Source: Listeria goaensis (lineage in GTDB: Bacteria; Bacillota; Bacilli; Lactobacillales; Listeriaceae). From it: a DNA stretch of 64,000 bases. Position numbers and translations under genes: made by a program. The DNA lies in NCBI RefSeq assembly GCF_900186125.1, contig NZ_FYBQ01000004.1, positions 143,509 through 207,508 of the forward strand, written 5' to 3'. The notes beneath the pieces were generated by a model. It made no database searches. It had not been told where the DNA came from and was given only the letters and a program-made list of their open reading frames with translations. Shown one piece after another: positions 27,434 through 35,021 of the stretch (the first letter of the stretch is position 1; each line of letters begins with the position of its first letter).

Positions 27434-28270
27434 TTACATAATCTTTCTATTTCTCTCTAAAATACGCTCATAATATGTCGGAAGCATATCCAGTTCTTCC
27501 GCAGAAAGCGTACTTGAAAACAAATCGTCCGCATAAAATCGCATGCTGTTCAGTAAACGCAATACGACATCATTTAAACTGAGTTCCGTATCTAACAGCT
27601 TTGAAAGTGTACTCATGAAACGTTTATCCACATCTGGAAAATGATATTTATCTTGCAAATCTTTTCCACTCTTTTGGTAAAAAGAACGAATTAATTCGGC
27701 GCGCTCATCTTGATTTCCGTCTATGCCTAGATAAATTTGTACCGCGACCCCTCTTGCCATGCGGCGCTGAGAAATACCAGCAAATTTCTTTCCATCTATG
27801 CTTAAATCATAACTCCCCGGGCAATAGGAATTTTCAATTTCATAAGCTTTAATAACTTGATTAAAATCCGCAAACATATCTTGGATTAATGTGAGCATAG
27901 TATCGTAGCCACGATTAATTGCAATGCCTTTTCGAACATCTGGTAAAACAAGAGAGAGATTTAAAATATCTCGATCCAAGACGACGGCAAGACCGCCTGA
28001 ATTCCGAAGCACTACTCGGTAGCCTTCTTTTTCCAAAAAACGAATCCCTTCTTGCAAGTTCGGAAGCTTTGTATCTTGTATCCCGATTGAGACTGTTTTC
28101 TCGTGCACCCAGCCGCGAACTGTCGGTGGACTTAGTTCAGCCCCGATAAAACGGCAAAGCGTGTCATCCGTTGCATATGATTGAAGTGCATCAAAAGCCG
28201 GATTTGGCGTAGTCTGATCTAAAAAACGCCATTTTTCTTGCTTAAGTAAAGTATTTTCTAAAATCATCAC
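27434..28270 (-). CDS. lipL: Octanoyl-[GcvH]:protein N-octanoyltransferase (LipL-type amidotransferase)
   Basis: A 278-aa protein of the lipoyl ligase/octanoyltransferase superfamily. LipL moves octanoyl or lipoyl groups from GcvH to E2 subunits of pyruvate and branched-chain dehydrogenases. The catalytic cysteine is in NSYCPGSYDLSIDGKK, with the conserved lysine motif KKFAGISQRR. The paralogous LplA ligases lack this cysteine arrangement. The start is GTG at 28270 (next codon ATG), about ten bases after GGAGG. The pairing with the HD gene is familiar from Bacillus ywfL/ywfO. Confidence 0.85.
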   Translation of the reverse strand: MMILENTLLKQEKWRFLDQTTPNPAFDALQSYATDDTLCRFIGAELSPPTVRGWVHEKTVSIGIQDTKLPNLQEGIRFLEKEGYRVVLRNSGGLAVVLDRDILNLSLVLPDVRKGIAINRGYDTMLTLIQDMFADFNQVIKAYEIENSYCPGSYDLSIDGKKFAGISQRRMARGVAVQIYLGIDGNQDERAELIRSFYQKSGKDLQDKYHFPDVDKRFMSTLSKLLDTELSLNDVVLRLLNSMRFYADDLFSSTLSAEELDMLPTYYERILERNRKIM

Positions 28271-28352
28271 CCACTGAAAACCTCCACATTCTTTTTTGTC
28301 ATTATAACATAACCAATTTAATGTGTGGGTAGAACGGCGGAAAATAGCTCTT

Positions 28353-28439
28353 TTACTTCACTTTTCTTGCTTTTATAAGCAAAACAAAAATCCCCACCGT
28401 TATTCCGACCAATAATTTCATTATAGGTTGCTTTTTCAA
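28353..28439 (-). CDS. Putative 28-aa membrane peptide
   Basis: A small gene with TTG at 28439 six bases after GGAGGG. It encodes MKKQPIMKLLVGITVG followed by IFVLLIKARKVK: one hydrophobic helix flanked by lysines. It lies in the 290-base gap between lipL and the next gene. The ribosome site and single-helix pattern favour a real microprotein, but with this length it could be chance. Confidence 0.4.
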   Translation of the reverse strand: MKKQPIMKLLVGITVGIFVLLIKARKVK

Positions 28440-28494
28440 GGAAATCCCTCCAAAAACCCGATTTTTATTTTAGTTCCCATATTTTCTGTTCCAA

Positions 28495-28526
28495 AACAAA
28501 AAAAGAACGAGGCTTGTGCCTCGCTC
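28495..28526 (-). terminator. Terminator after the 60-aa membrane protein gene
   Basis: GAGCGAGGC and GCCTCGTTC form a nine-bp stem with an ACAA loop and one wobble, followed by TTTTTTTG on the minus strand. Confidence 0.9.
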
Positions 28527-28561
28527 AATATATGAAAAGCTTAGGGAGCTTTTTAGAAATT

Positions 28562-28744
28562 TTAGTAATCGTAGTGATTACGTTTTGGTTTGCCATTCCA
28601 AATCTTGTTAATCAAGAACACAATCCCTGCTAAAATAAGGATTGGGAGCAAGAAGTGTAAAGTAACTCCAATAATTTTAAAAACAATGTTTAAAGCAATA
28701 ATCGCTAAAATAATTGTGAAGAAATATTTCCAAAATTGATTCAT
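28562..28744 (-). CDS. Small two-TM membrane protein, 60 aa
   Basis: A short hydrophobic protein with two predicted membrane helices (FFTIILAIIALNIVFKIIGV and HFLLPILILAGIVFLI) and a charged, tyrosine-ended tail (WNGKPKRNHYDY). ATG at 28744 follows AGAGGAAC. It is 21 bases downstream of the YxeA-like gene and shares its terminator, so the two are probably one operon. No function is recognised. Confidence 0.75.
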   Translation of the reverse strand: MNQFWKYFFTIILAIIALNIVFKIIGVTLHFLLPILILAGIVFLINKIWNGKPKRNHYDY

Positions 28745-28765
28745 ATCTGTTCCTCTTTTCTAATT

Positions 28766-29089
28766 TTATTTGGCCGATACAACGGTCGTATCGTTTAATT
28801 CTTTTGTTTGCGTAACCATGTTGTTGTCTTGAATCACAAGACGATATGCCTTGTCTTCTTTTAAAGGTTTATTTGAATAAAACCGAAGTTTCATTGTTTT
28901 CCCTGTTGCTGTTTTACATTCTTCATTAAAAGCATAGCCTTTAAAATTGGATTTTGTAACTTTTTCGCCTGGGTTTGTGATGGACACAGTATATGTATCT
29001 GCTGCTTGCGCAAAGGGCGAAGCAAGTTCAACAAACACCATTGTGATGACAAAAATTGCGGCTAAGACGCCAAACCAACCCTTTTTCAT
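28766..29089 (-). CDS. YxeA-family (DUF1093) secreted protein
   Basis: A 107-aa protein with a signal peptide or N-terminal anchor (MKKGWFGVLAAIF, cleavage likely after AQAA) and a small OB-like domain with the YxeA segments TYTVSITNPGE and KLRFYSNKPLKEDKAYRL. The family is exported and of unknown function. ATG at 29089 follows GGGG by about ten bases. It is the first gene of a likely two-gene unit. Confidence 0.8.
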   Translation of the reverse strand: MKKGWFGVLAAIFVITMVFVELASPFAQAADTYTVSITNPGEKVTKSNFKGYAFNEECKTATGKTMKLRFYSNKPLKEDKAYRLVIQDNNMVTQTKELNDTTVVSAK

Positions 29090-29162
29090 AATTTGTAACC
29101 CCTTTTGTTTAACTTGATAAATTGATTATAGTTAAAAATTCATTTCTTTACGAAAGGCTGCA

Positions 29163-29206
29163 GGCTGAAAATTTGTACATCGCCAGACTGATTTCAATTT
29201 CAGCCT
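29163..29206. other. Hairpin near the 5' side of the YxeA-like gene
   Basis: AGGCTGAAA and TTTCAGCCT are inverted around about 25 bases, between the YxeA-like gene and the strong terminator after the peptide-binding lipoprotein gene. It is followed by AAAAAA on the plus strand rather than T, so it is not a plus-strand terminator. Confidence 0.35.
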
Positions 29207-29210
29207 AAAA

Positions 29211-29284
29211 AACCCCCGCATTTAATGCCGCGTCCTCCAAAAGTTAAATTTTTTTGGAGACTCGCTCATAATGCGGGGGTTTTA
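29211..29284 (-). terminator. Terminator after the peptide-binding lipoprotein gene, with nested stem
   Basis: AACCCCCGCATT and AATGCGGGGGTT form a 12-bp outer stem around a loop of about 50 bases that itself contains a CTCCAAAA/TTTTGGAG stem. It is followed by TTTTTT on the minus strand, immediately past the gene's stop. The branched shape is unusual for a simple terminator. Confidence 0.8.
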
Positions 29285-29285
29285 C

Positions 29286-30935
29286 TTATTGTTTAGCTAT
29301 CCATTTATAATTTTCCGCGCCGATTGGGTAGGTAATGTAGTCTTGTAAATCGGGATTTTGTAAATAGGCACGACCGCTTTGGTATAGCGGGATTAAGACG
29401 GCATTTTCTTTCAATAAGATTTGCTCGGCTTGTAGCAGGGCATCAAATCGTGCGTTTAAATCATTGGAAAGTTTTCCTTTTGCGCCTAGAACAAGCTCAT
29501 CGTATTTGGCATTACTAAAACCTGTATGATTACCAGGGCTGTCTGTCAAAAATAGATTCAAGTAGGTGAGCGGGTCTTGATAGTCGCCGCCCCAGCCGCC
29601 TAATAGCAACTCAAAATCTTGCGTCACATCTGCTTTAAAGCTCACTTGCGTAGGCACATTTTTCAATTTGATAGTTAAGCCCGGCAAATGGGTTTCCAAC
29701 TGGTTTTGAATGAACTCAGATTGTTTCTTTTGGAGCGATGTGTCGCCAGCTGTTAGCGTTAACGTAAGATTATTTTTGCCAATTTCTTTTAATCCTTTTT
29801 CAAAATACCGTTTCGCTTCTGCTTGGTTGTAAGGAATTAGGCTCCCATTAAGTTTACGGAAGTCTTCGCCATTTTTAGGACTGAACATGATTTCACCTGG
29901 AACAACTCCGTCAAGCGGTTTCGAACCGTTGGCAAGAAGTGTATCCACCATGCTAGCTTTATCAATCGCTTCCGCAAGTCCGCGGCGAATATTTACGTTA
30001 GCTAACTCCGTTTTCACACCGTCCTTGCCTTGGTTCATTTTCATGTAAACAGAGCGCCCCGTAAGTGATGTACGGAAATTTTTATCGCTTTCAAACTGCT
30101 TAACAAAATCGCCATCAAGCTCAATACGATCTAGTTTGCCAGTATTATATAAGTTTAAAGCTGCGTTAGTGTCTTTCACAACCGTTACATGAATTTTATC
30201 AGTACGCACATTTTTAGCATCCCAATATTTCGGATTCTTCACGTAATCCCAACTTAGCTTCGTACCGTCCCAATTTTCCAGAGTATAAGGTCCGTTTGAA
30301 AGCAATGTTTCGCTTGATGTGCCATAACGGTTACCTTGTTTTTCAAGCCACGCTTGTTTTTGCGGGAAGAAAGTTCCCGTTGTTAAAAGCTCTTTGAAGA
30401 TGGGCACAGGGTTTTCCAATTCGACTTGAAGCGTCTTATCATCAAGCGCTTTAACGCCTAATTTATCCGGATCCATTTCGCCCTTTAAAATTGGCGTGGC
30501 ATTTTTGACGATTTCTTCCATTTGTGGCCCATAAGCTGCCGCCGTTTTAGGATCCACAACGGTTTTCCAAGCGTATTCAAAATCTGCCGCTGTAACTGAG
30601 GAACCGTCTGACCAATTGGCCTCTTTTTTTATTTTAAAAGTAAGGGTTTTGCCATCATTTGTTACGTCTGGTTCGCTTTCAGCCAGCGCGAGTTCTGGCT
30701 TCCCTTCTTTATTTAAACGATAAAGTCCTTCGAAAACTTGATTGATTGCCCGAAAACTTACACTGTTGTCTGCTAAAATTGGGCTTGCATTTGGAATCGC
30801 ACTCGTTTCCATGATATTCACTGTTTTGCTTGTTTTTTTGTCAGCAGATTCCCCCGTATTGTCCTTTTCTGCTCCGCAAGCAACGAGTAGCGCTAAACTG
30901 AGTAACAACAAACTTATAACGACTTTTTTTCGCAA
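29286..30935 (-). CDS. Oligopeptide ABC transporter substrate-binding lipoprotein
   Basis: A 549-aa extracellular solute-binding protein of family 5 (OppA/DppA type). The N-terminus is a lipoprotein signal (VISLLLLSLALLVACG), with lipidation at the cysteine near residue 20. The body has the family signature region LTFKIKKEANWSDGSSVTA. TTG start at 30935 follows GGAGGAAC. No permease or ATPase genes are adjacent, so it must work with components encoded elsewhere. A cre-like site lies just upstream, suggesting carbon catabolite control. Confidence 0.92.
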   Translation of the reverse strand: MRKKVVISLLLLSLALLVACGAEKDNTGESADKKTSKTVNIMETSAIPNASPILADNSVSFRAINQVFEGLYRLNKEGKPELALAESEPDVTNDGKTLTFKIKKEANWSDGSSVTAADFEYAWKTVVDPKTAAAYGPQMEEIVKNATPILKGEMDPDKLGVKALDDKTLQVELENPVPIFKELLTTGTFFPQKQAWLEKQGNRYGTSSETLLSNGPYTLENWDGTKLSWDYVKNPKYWDAKNVRTDKIHVTVVKDTNAALNLYNTGKLDRIELDGDFVKQFESDKNFRTSLTGRSVYMKMNQGKDGVKTELANVNIRRGLAEAIDKASMVDTLLANGSKPLDGVVPGEIMFSPKNGEDFRKLNGSLIPYNQAEAKRYFEKGLKEIGKNNLTLTLTAGDTSLQKKQSEFIQNQLETHLPGLTIKLKNVPTQVSFKADVTQDFELLLGGWGGDYQDPLTYLNLFLTDSPGNHTGFSNAKYDELVLGAKGKLSNDLNARFDALLQAEQILLKENAVLIPLYQSGRAYLQNPDLQDYITYPIGAENYKWIAKQ

Positions 30936-30968
30936 ACTTTGTTCCTCCTTTTTATCGTATCTCTCCTT

Positions 30969-30984
30969 TTGGAAGCGCTTTTCT
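30969..30984. promoter_or_regulatory. Possible cre (CcpA) site upstream of the peptide-binding gene
   Basis: TTGGAAGCGCTTTTCT has the palindromic AAGCGCTT core (30973-30980) of catabolite-responsive elements, with mismatches in the outer positions. It lies about 35 bases before the start codon, a position compatible with roadblock repression. Confidence 0.4.
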
Positions 30985-30991
30985 TCACATC

Positions 30992-31035
30992 AAAAAAAGA
31001 CGGTGCGCTGTCATCTATGTACAGAACTTCCGCCT
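30992..31035 (-). terminator. Probable terminator after the DUF1648 gene
   Basis: AGGCGG and CCGTCT close an outer stem with an inner CTGT/ACAG stem, followed by TTTTTTTG on the minus strand. Confidence 0.55.
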
Positions 31036-31084
31036 TTTATTATATATGGAACTGTATTACTTGTAAATAAAAACTGTATCACTT

Positions 31085-31699
31085 TCACTTCTTATTAAGA
31101 TAAACTCCGGAACCTACTACGATGACGCACATGCCCGCAAACATACTTATCATCAGGAAGCTCGGGTCATTTGTCATGAAAATTGCTAAAATCAAACAGG
31201 AAACACCAGAAACAGTAAGTGTCACAATGGTAATTTTTTTCCATAAGTTTTTAGAATAGGCATCCACTTTCTTGAAACCTAACATTCTTAAAAACAAAAA
31301 CACCTTTTTTGAGTAGGATAAATACGCGGCCACAAGAAGCATGAATGAGCCTGCGGCAATAAGTGCAAAGCGGCCGGTAGGGATTTGATAGCCGAGTCCA
31401 TACGCGATAATGCTAAGCTGAATGATGGCCAACAAAACAAGGAGCAGCCTAAAACAATATTCAAATTCTAATTTACTTTCTTCTTTTACTTTTTCTTTCC
31501 CATAATATTCGGTACCGGTAAACATAATCATCAGAAACGGCATTAGGACGAGTCCCAGCCATTTTTGCATAAACATGTCTGGAGAGAAATCGCTTCCGAA
31601 ATGTACGGCTATTTCAGTTGGGAGTAGCGGATAACACGCGATGGAAGCGACCACCGTGATAAAAATTATCATACTTGGAAAAGTTCCGACTTTCTTCAT
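31085..31699 (-). CDS. DUF1648 membrane protein
   Basis: A 204-aa polytopic protein with about six membrane helices. The N-terminus has the DUF1648 signature (ACYPLLPTEIAVHFG). Relatives include SdpI-like immunity proteins, but those normally carry an extra domain and function here is not known. I chose ATG at 31699, eight bases after AAGG, over the GTG three codons earlier. It lies 23 bases after the nicotinamidase-upstream region ends, on the same strand but upstream of its own terminator; the order of transcription is DHFR-like, nicotinamidase, then this gene. Confidence 0.75.
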   Translation of the reverse strand: MKKVGTFPSMIIFITVVASIACYPLLPTEIAVHFGSDFSPDMFMQKWLGLVLMPFLMIMFTGTEYYGKEKVKEESKLEFEYCFRLLLVLLAIIQLSIIAYGLGYQIPTGRFALIAAGSFMLLVAAYLSYSKKVFLFLRMLGFKKVDAYSKNLWKKITIVTLTVSGVSCLILAIFMTNDPSFLMISMFAGMCVIVVGSGVYLNKK

Positions 31700-31722
31700 T
31701 TCTCTCACCTTCTTTTAAAAAA

Positions 31723-32355
31723 TTAGGCTAGGTAGGCACTCAATTCTTCGCGATTTGCGAGTATTTTCACGTTGGGCGTGGCTTCTAATTCAGCTTTCGT
31801 TTGCTTGTAGCCTTCTTCTGTGAGCGCACGCGTTGCGGGTAAATAAATGGCCACGGAAAATCCAGCTTTAACCAATTGAAGAGCAGTTGTTTTGACACAA
31901 AAATCAAATGCGAGCCCGCCGATTAGGACGGCATCAAATTCGTTTTGGCGAAGGTATTCGATGACGCCGGTTGAGAGTTCTTCGCGGATATCGTGATAAC
32001 ATGCCCCGTAAGGATGGAGATTTCGCTCCATACCCTTCCAAACGAAATAATCATATTCGGTGGGCGCTGGTAGTCCTTCTAGGAGCTCAAATCCTTTCGT
32101 GCCGGGTTCGCAGTGTCTAACCCATGTTAAATCGGCATTCGGGTAATCAAGCGGTTTTAACATATCTGACGGGTTCTGGACAACCCAGACGGCGTTTCTT
32201 GGGTGGGCATCTTTGCTACCAATTCGGGCAGCGCCAAATTTGGCCATGTATTCGAGTTCTGGGACGATTTCCTCGGCGTTTGGGACGGGCAATTCATTTG
32301 GGCAAACTGGACTAAACCCATTTTGTGCATCCACATCAAAGGTTGCAAGTTTCAT
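31723..32355 (-). CDS. Nicotinamidase-like cysteine hydrolase
   Basis: A 210-aa isochorismatase-fold hydrolase. The catalytic triad of the nicotinamidase group is visible: Asp in FDVDAQNGF, Lys in YFVWKGM and Cys in IGGLAFDFCVKTTAL. Nicotinamidases turn nicotinamide into nicotinate for NAD salvage. The gene follows the DHFR-like gene by two bases, so they are co-transcribed. Other amide substrates remain possible. Confidence 0.85.
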   Translation of the reverse strand: MKLATFDVDAQNGFSPVCPNELPVPNAEEIVPELEYMAKFGAARIGSKDAHPRNAVWVVQNPSDMLKPLDYPNADLTWVRHCEPGTKGFELLEGLPAPTEYDYFVWKGMERNLHPYGACYHDIREELSTGVIEYLRQNEFDAVLIGGLAFDFCVKTTALQLVKAGFSVAIYLPATRALTEEGYKQTKAELEATPNVKILANREELSAYLA

Positions 32356-32357
32356 TT

Positions 32358-32876
32358 TTATTCCTCGTTTCTATAAACTAATTGTGCAAATTGACCAAAG
32401 CGTTTGACATCCTCTAAGACGAGATTATGGCGGTCATCGGCTTCAAAAAGCGGAATGCCTTCGCCAAGTATGATGGGCGCAATGGTTATCACAAATTTAT
32501 CAATAGCTTTTTCTTTTAAGAATTGCTTAACGAGTTCGGCTCCGCCTACAAGCCAGACGTGCTCCCCATCAATTTCGTTTAGCCATGAATTAATATTTCC
32601 GGAAACAAAATCGGCGTATTCGTCTGCCGTACCCGCTTTTTTATTCGAAAAAACATATACGTCTTTCTTACTATAAGGGAATGAGTCCGTTAACGAAAAA
32701 ATTTGTTTGTACGTGGTACGACCCATAACGACTGTGTCAACGTTATCAAAGAAAGCTTGGTAACCTGCATCGCCTTCGCTATCAATACTTTCAAGCCATT
32801 CTACACTCCCTAGTTTATCAGCAATATAACCATCTAGGCTAGTCGCAATATAAAGCGATACTCGTTTATCTGTCAT
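32358..32876 (-). CDS. Dihydrofolate reductase / RibD C-terminal family reductase
   Basis: A 172-aa protein of the RibD_C/DHFR-like fold (YyaP/YwjB type), starting MTDKRVSLYIATSLDGYIAD and containing VVMGRTTYKQI and LVGGAELVKQFL. These NADPH-dependent reductases are mostly uncharacterised; the true folate reductase is usually FolA. ATG at 32876 overlaps the end of the dehydrogenase gene by 11 bases, implying coupled translation. Confidence 0.85.
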   Translation of the reverse strand: MTDKRVSLYIATSLDGYIADKLGSVEWLESIDSEGDAGYQAFFDNVDTVVMGRTTYKQIFSLTDSFPYSKKDVYVFSNKKAGTADEYADFVSGNINSWLNEIDGEHVWLVGGAELVKQFLKEKAIDKFVITIAPIILGEGIPLFEADDRHNLVLEDVKRFGQFAQLVYRNEE

Positions 32877-33879
32877 CGTAATCAAATCCTTCCACAACTA
32901 ATTTTCCAACCATATGTCCTTCTTCAATGATTTGGTGCGCTTTTCGAAGTGTTTTCGCATTTATTGGCGCAAGTACCTTGTTCAACGTGGATTTCAATTG
33001 GCCTGTTTCTAAATAAATAGCGGCTTGCTCTAGAATTTCGTGTTGTCTAATCTGATCTTTTGTTTGATATTTCGACCGTGTAAACATGAACTCATAACTG
33101 AAAGTAGCGCTTTTATCTTTTAATACACTCATCTGAACTGGCTGCGTAAGTTCAACGATGGAACAAATTTTCCCTTGCGGCGCAATCGCCTGCTCCATGA
33201 AATTAAAATGTTGATAGGTGTCGTGTAAACATAAAATGTAATCCACCATTTGAAAACCCACTTTTTGGAGTTCTTCCAGCATATTTGCTCGGTGATTAAT
33301 AACAAAGTCGGCGCCGTGAGCTTTCGTCCAAGCTATCGTTTCTTCTCGACTTGCGGTGGAAATCACAGTTAGCCCCGCTATTTTCGCTAGTTGCGTCGAA
33401 ACAGAACCCACACCACCTGCACCATTTATGATTAAAATGGATTTTCCTGCTTCAACTTGCAAGCGGTCGAACAACGCTTCAAATGCGGTGATGGTCGTAA
33501 GCGGCATTGCGGCCGCTTCTTGGTTCGTCAAATTTTTAGGTTTGTGTCCCGCTAATCGCTCATCAATTAGTGCGTATTCGCCGTTACTCCCCTGCCTAGT
33601 CACATCACCAGCAAAATAAACTTCTTCGCCAATTTGGAAAAGCGACACCCCGCCGCCAATTGCTTCCACAGTTCCGACTGCATCAAATCCTAAAATTTTC
33701 GGTTCTTTTTCAACTTGACTTTTTGGGGCGCGAAGTTTTGTATCCACAGGATTGACTGAAACGGCTGCAATTTTAACAAGCAAATCATGCTTTCGGGGAG
33801 CCGGCAAAGGCATTTCTACATCTATTAAACTTGCTTCATCAGAAATTGGTAAGTAGCGATATAGACCAACTGCTTTCAT
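32866..33879 (-). CDS. Zinc-binding-type alcohol dehydrogenase / quinone oxidoreductase
   Basis: A 337-aa MDR-superfamily oxidoreductase of the zinc-free ZADH/quinone-reductase type. It has the GroES-like N-terminal domain (VSVNPVDTKLRAP) and a Rossmann domain with INGAGGVGSVSTQLAK. It is the first of four tightly packed minus-strand genes (dehydrogenase, DHFR-like, nicotinamidase, DUF1648), a likely stress or redox operon. Substrate unknown. Confidence 0.88.
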   Translation of the reverse strand: MKAVGLYRYLPISDEASLIDVEMPLPAPRKHDLLVKIAAVSVNPVDTKLRAPKSQVEKEPKILGFDAVGTVEAIGGGVSLFQIGEEVYFAGDVTRQGSNGEYALIDERLAGHKPKNLTNQEAAAMPLTTITAFEALFDRLQVEAGKSILIINGAGGVGSVSTQLAKIAGLTVISTASREETIAWTKAHGADFVINHRANMLEELQKVGFQMVDYILCLHDTYQHFNFMEQAIAPQGKICSIVELTQPVQMSVLKDKSATFSYEFMFTRSKYQTKDQIRQHEILEQAAIYLETGQLKSTLNKVLAPINAKTLRKAHQIIEEGHMVGKLVVEGFDYDDR

Positions 33880-34032
33880 TTTTATCCACCTCTTCTTGGT
33901 TACCTATTCCCCGATATTTCAAAAATAAAGCGTAATTCATTTAAAATTTTGATTACAAAAAAAGCGGTTAAATTTGGCAAATTGTTAATAATTACACGAA
34001 CTCCTCTCACGCTTACGGCGAAAACACATAGA

Positions 34033-34046
34033 TGTAAACGCTATCC
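34033..34046 (+). promoter_or_regulatory. cre-like site (CcpA)
   Basis: TGTAAACGCTATCC matches the cre consensus TGWAANCGNTNWCA at 13 of 14 positions. It lies about 160 bases upstream of either gene, so which promoter it serves is unclear. Confidence 0.5.
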
Positions 34047-34193
34047 ATTTTTCAAAACAATAATGTCTAAATTGTTCTTTTATATGTTCCTTTTTCTCCA
34101 TAAAAATTAGAGAATGATGAGGTGGTTGTCAAAAAGTTGTCACATTTAGACAGTAGTAATAGGGTCTATTAACACAAAAATTTCTGTTCTTTT

Positions 34194-34218
34194 TTTGTAT
34201 ACTAATTAAGAATACAAA
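34194..34218 (+). promoter_or_regulatory. Promoter/operator candidate of the Crp/Fnr-type regulator
   Basis: TTTGTAT (34194-34200) and ATACAAA (34212-34218) form a seven-base inverted repeat overlapping a TATACT -10 candidate. It lies just before AAAGGAGG. This could be an autoregulatory operator. No proper -35 is visible. Confidence 0.35.
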
Positions 34219-34237
34219 GGAGGCCTCTAATTCATTT

Positions 34238-34915
34238 ATGGAGTATATAAGTTCGGATATCTCGATACAAAGCATGCTAGAAGAACTAAATATTAATAAA
34301 GTTTGTGAAGCGCATGTCGTTAAATTTATGGCAAAAATGGGACAAACTATTTTTGACTCAAACAAGAGTCAAACTTCTGTTTTATTTGTCGTAAGCGGGT
34401 TGGCAAAAAAAATAAATACAGATTATCAAAGCGAATTTATTATTAATTTATTAAAAACTGGGAATGTAATTGGACTATATAACGGGTTAACCAATCAAGC
34501 TCACTCAGAAGAACGAGTTATTGCCATAACCGCATGCACTGTTATTAGCGTAGATAAAGAATACTTGCTTAACTACTTAGCCATCCGACCCGCTTTTATG
34601 GAACTACTAATTCGAGACATGTCAACTACTATTACAAAAACTCACAAACGTATGATGTATCTTTCCAATTTATCACGCGAAGATCGAGTTGCAGCTTCCG
34701 TGCTAGACTTATCCAGGGAAATCGGTATTAACGAAGGGGAACATACGATTTTACCAAAAGCAATTACAAAGAAAATATTGTCTGATTATTCGAGAGTTGA
34801 GTATCGGTATTTCCAAAAACTTTTTTCGAAAATGAAAACCGAAAATTTGATTGACAATAGAGGCCCTCGTATCAAAGTTAATCAACAACTTCTAGAATCG
34901 AACATTTCTTACTAA
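34238..34915 (+). CDS. Crp/Fnr-family transcriptional regulator
   Basis: A 225-aa protein with an N-terminal cyclic-nucleotide-binding beta-barrel (about residues 15-120, SVLFVVSGLAKKI) and a C-terminal winged helix (from about 150, SREDRVAASVLDLSREIGI to KKILSDYSRVEYRYFQKL). This is the fold of PrfA and other Listeria Crp/Fnr proteins, but it is not close enough to be called PrfA, and no PrfA box (TTAACANNTGTTAA) is seen nearby. The AAAGGAGG site is 14 bases from the ATG, an unusually long spacing. It immediately precedes the adhesin and polysaccharide genes and is their probable regulator. Confidence 0.85.
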   Translation: MEYISSDISIQSMLEELNINKVCEAHVVKFMAKMGQTIFDSNKSQTSVLFVVSGLAKKINTDYQSEFIINLLKTGNVIGLYNGLTNQAHSEERVIAITACTVISVDKEYLLNYLAIRPAFMELLIRDMSTTITKTHKRMMYLSNLSREDRVAASVLDLSREIGINEGEHTILPKAITKKILSDYSRVEYRYFQKLFSKMKTENLIDNRGPRIKVNQQLLESNISY

Positions 34916-34944
34916 ATGATTCAGAATTATACATATTTTATACA

Positions 34945-34964
34945 AGGAGGTGCATCGTATGTAA
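34945..34964 (+). promoter_or_regulatory. Start-stop mini-ORF ahead of the adhesin gene
   Basis: A near-consensus AAGGAGG is followed eight bases later by ATG directly joined to TAA (34959-34964). It is in frame with the adhesin reading frame that continues at 34965 and reaches the true ATG at 35022. Either it is a regulatory start-stop element that holds ribosomes in the leader, or it marks a nonsense change that removed an older N-terminal extension. Confidence 0.5.
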
Positions 34965-35021
34965 CTGTTGAAGAATATTTTTAACCCACAAAAATTAAGA
35001 GAATTGATAAAGGAGCATATT

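Larger units (their letters stand above)
33880..34237. other. Divergent intergenic region (358 bases) before the polysaccharide island
   Basis: No gene is seen. It separates the minus-strand oxidoreductase operon from the plus-strand Crp/Fnr regulator. It contains a good cre-like site (34033-34046), a TATACT -10 candidate for the regulator (34198-34203), and a TTTGTAT/ATACAAA inverted repeat (34194-34218) across that promoter. This appears to be the left junction of the accessory island. Confidence 0.5.

Noticed and set aside
34130..34237. PrfA box upstream of the Crp/Fnr gene
   Set aside because: TTAACA occurs at 34169-34174 but the second half TGTTAA is missing at the required spacing.
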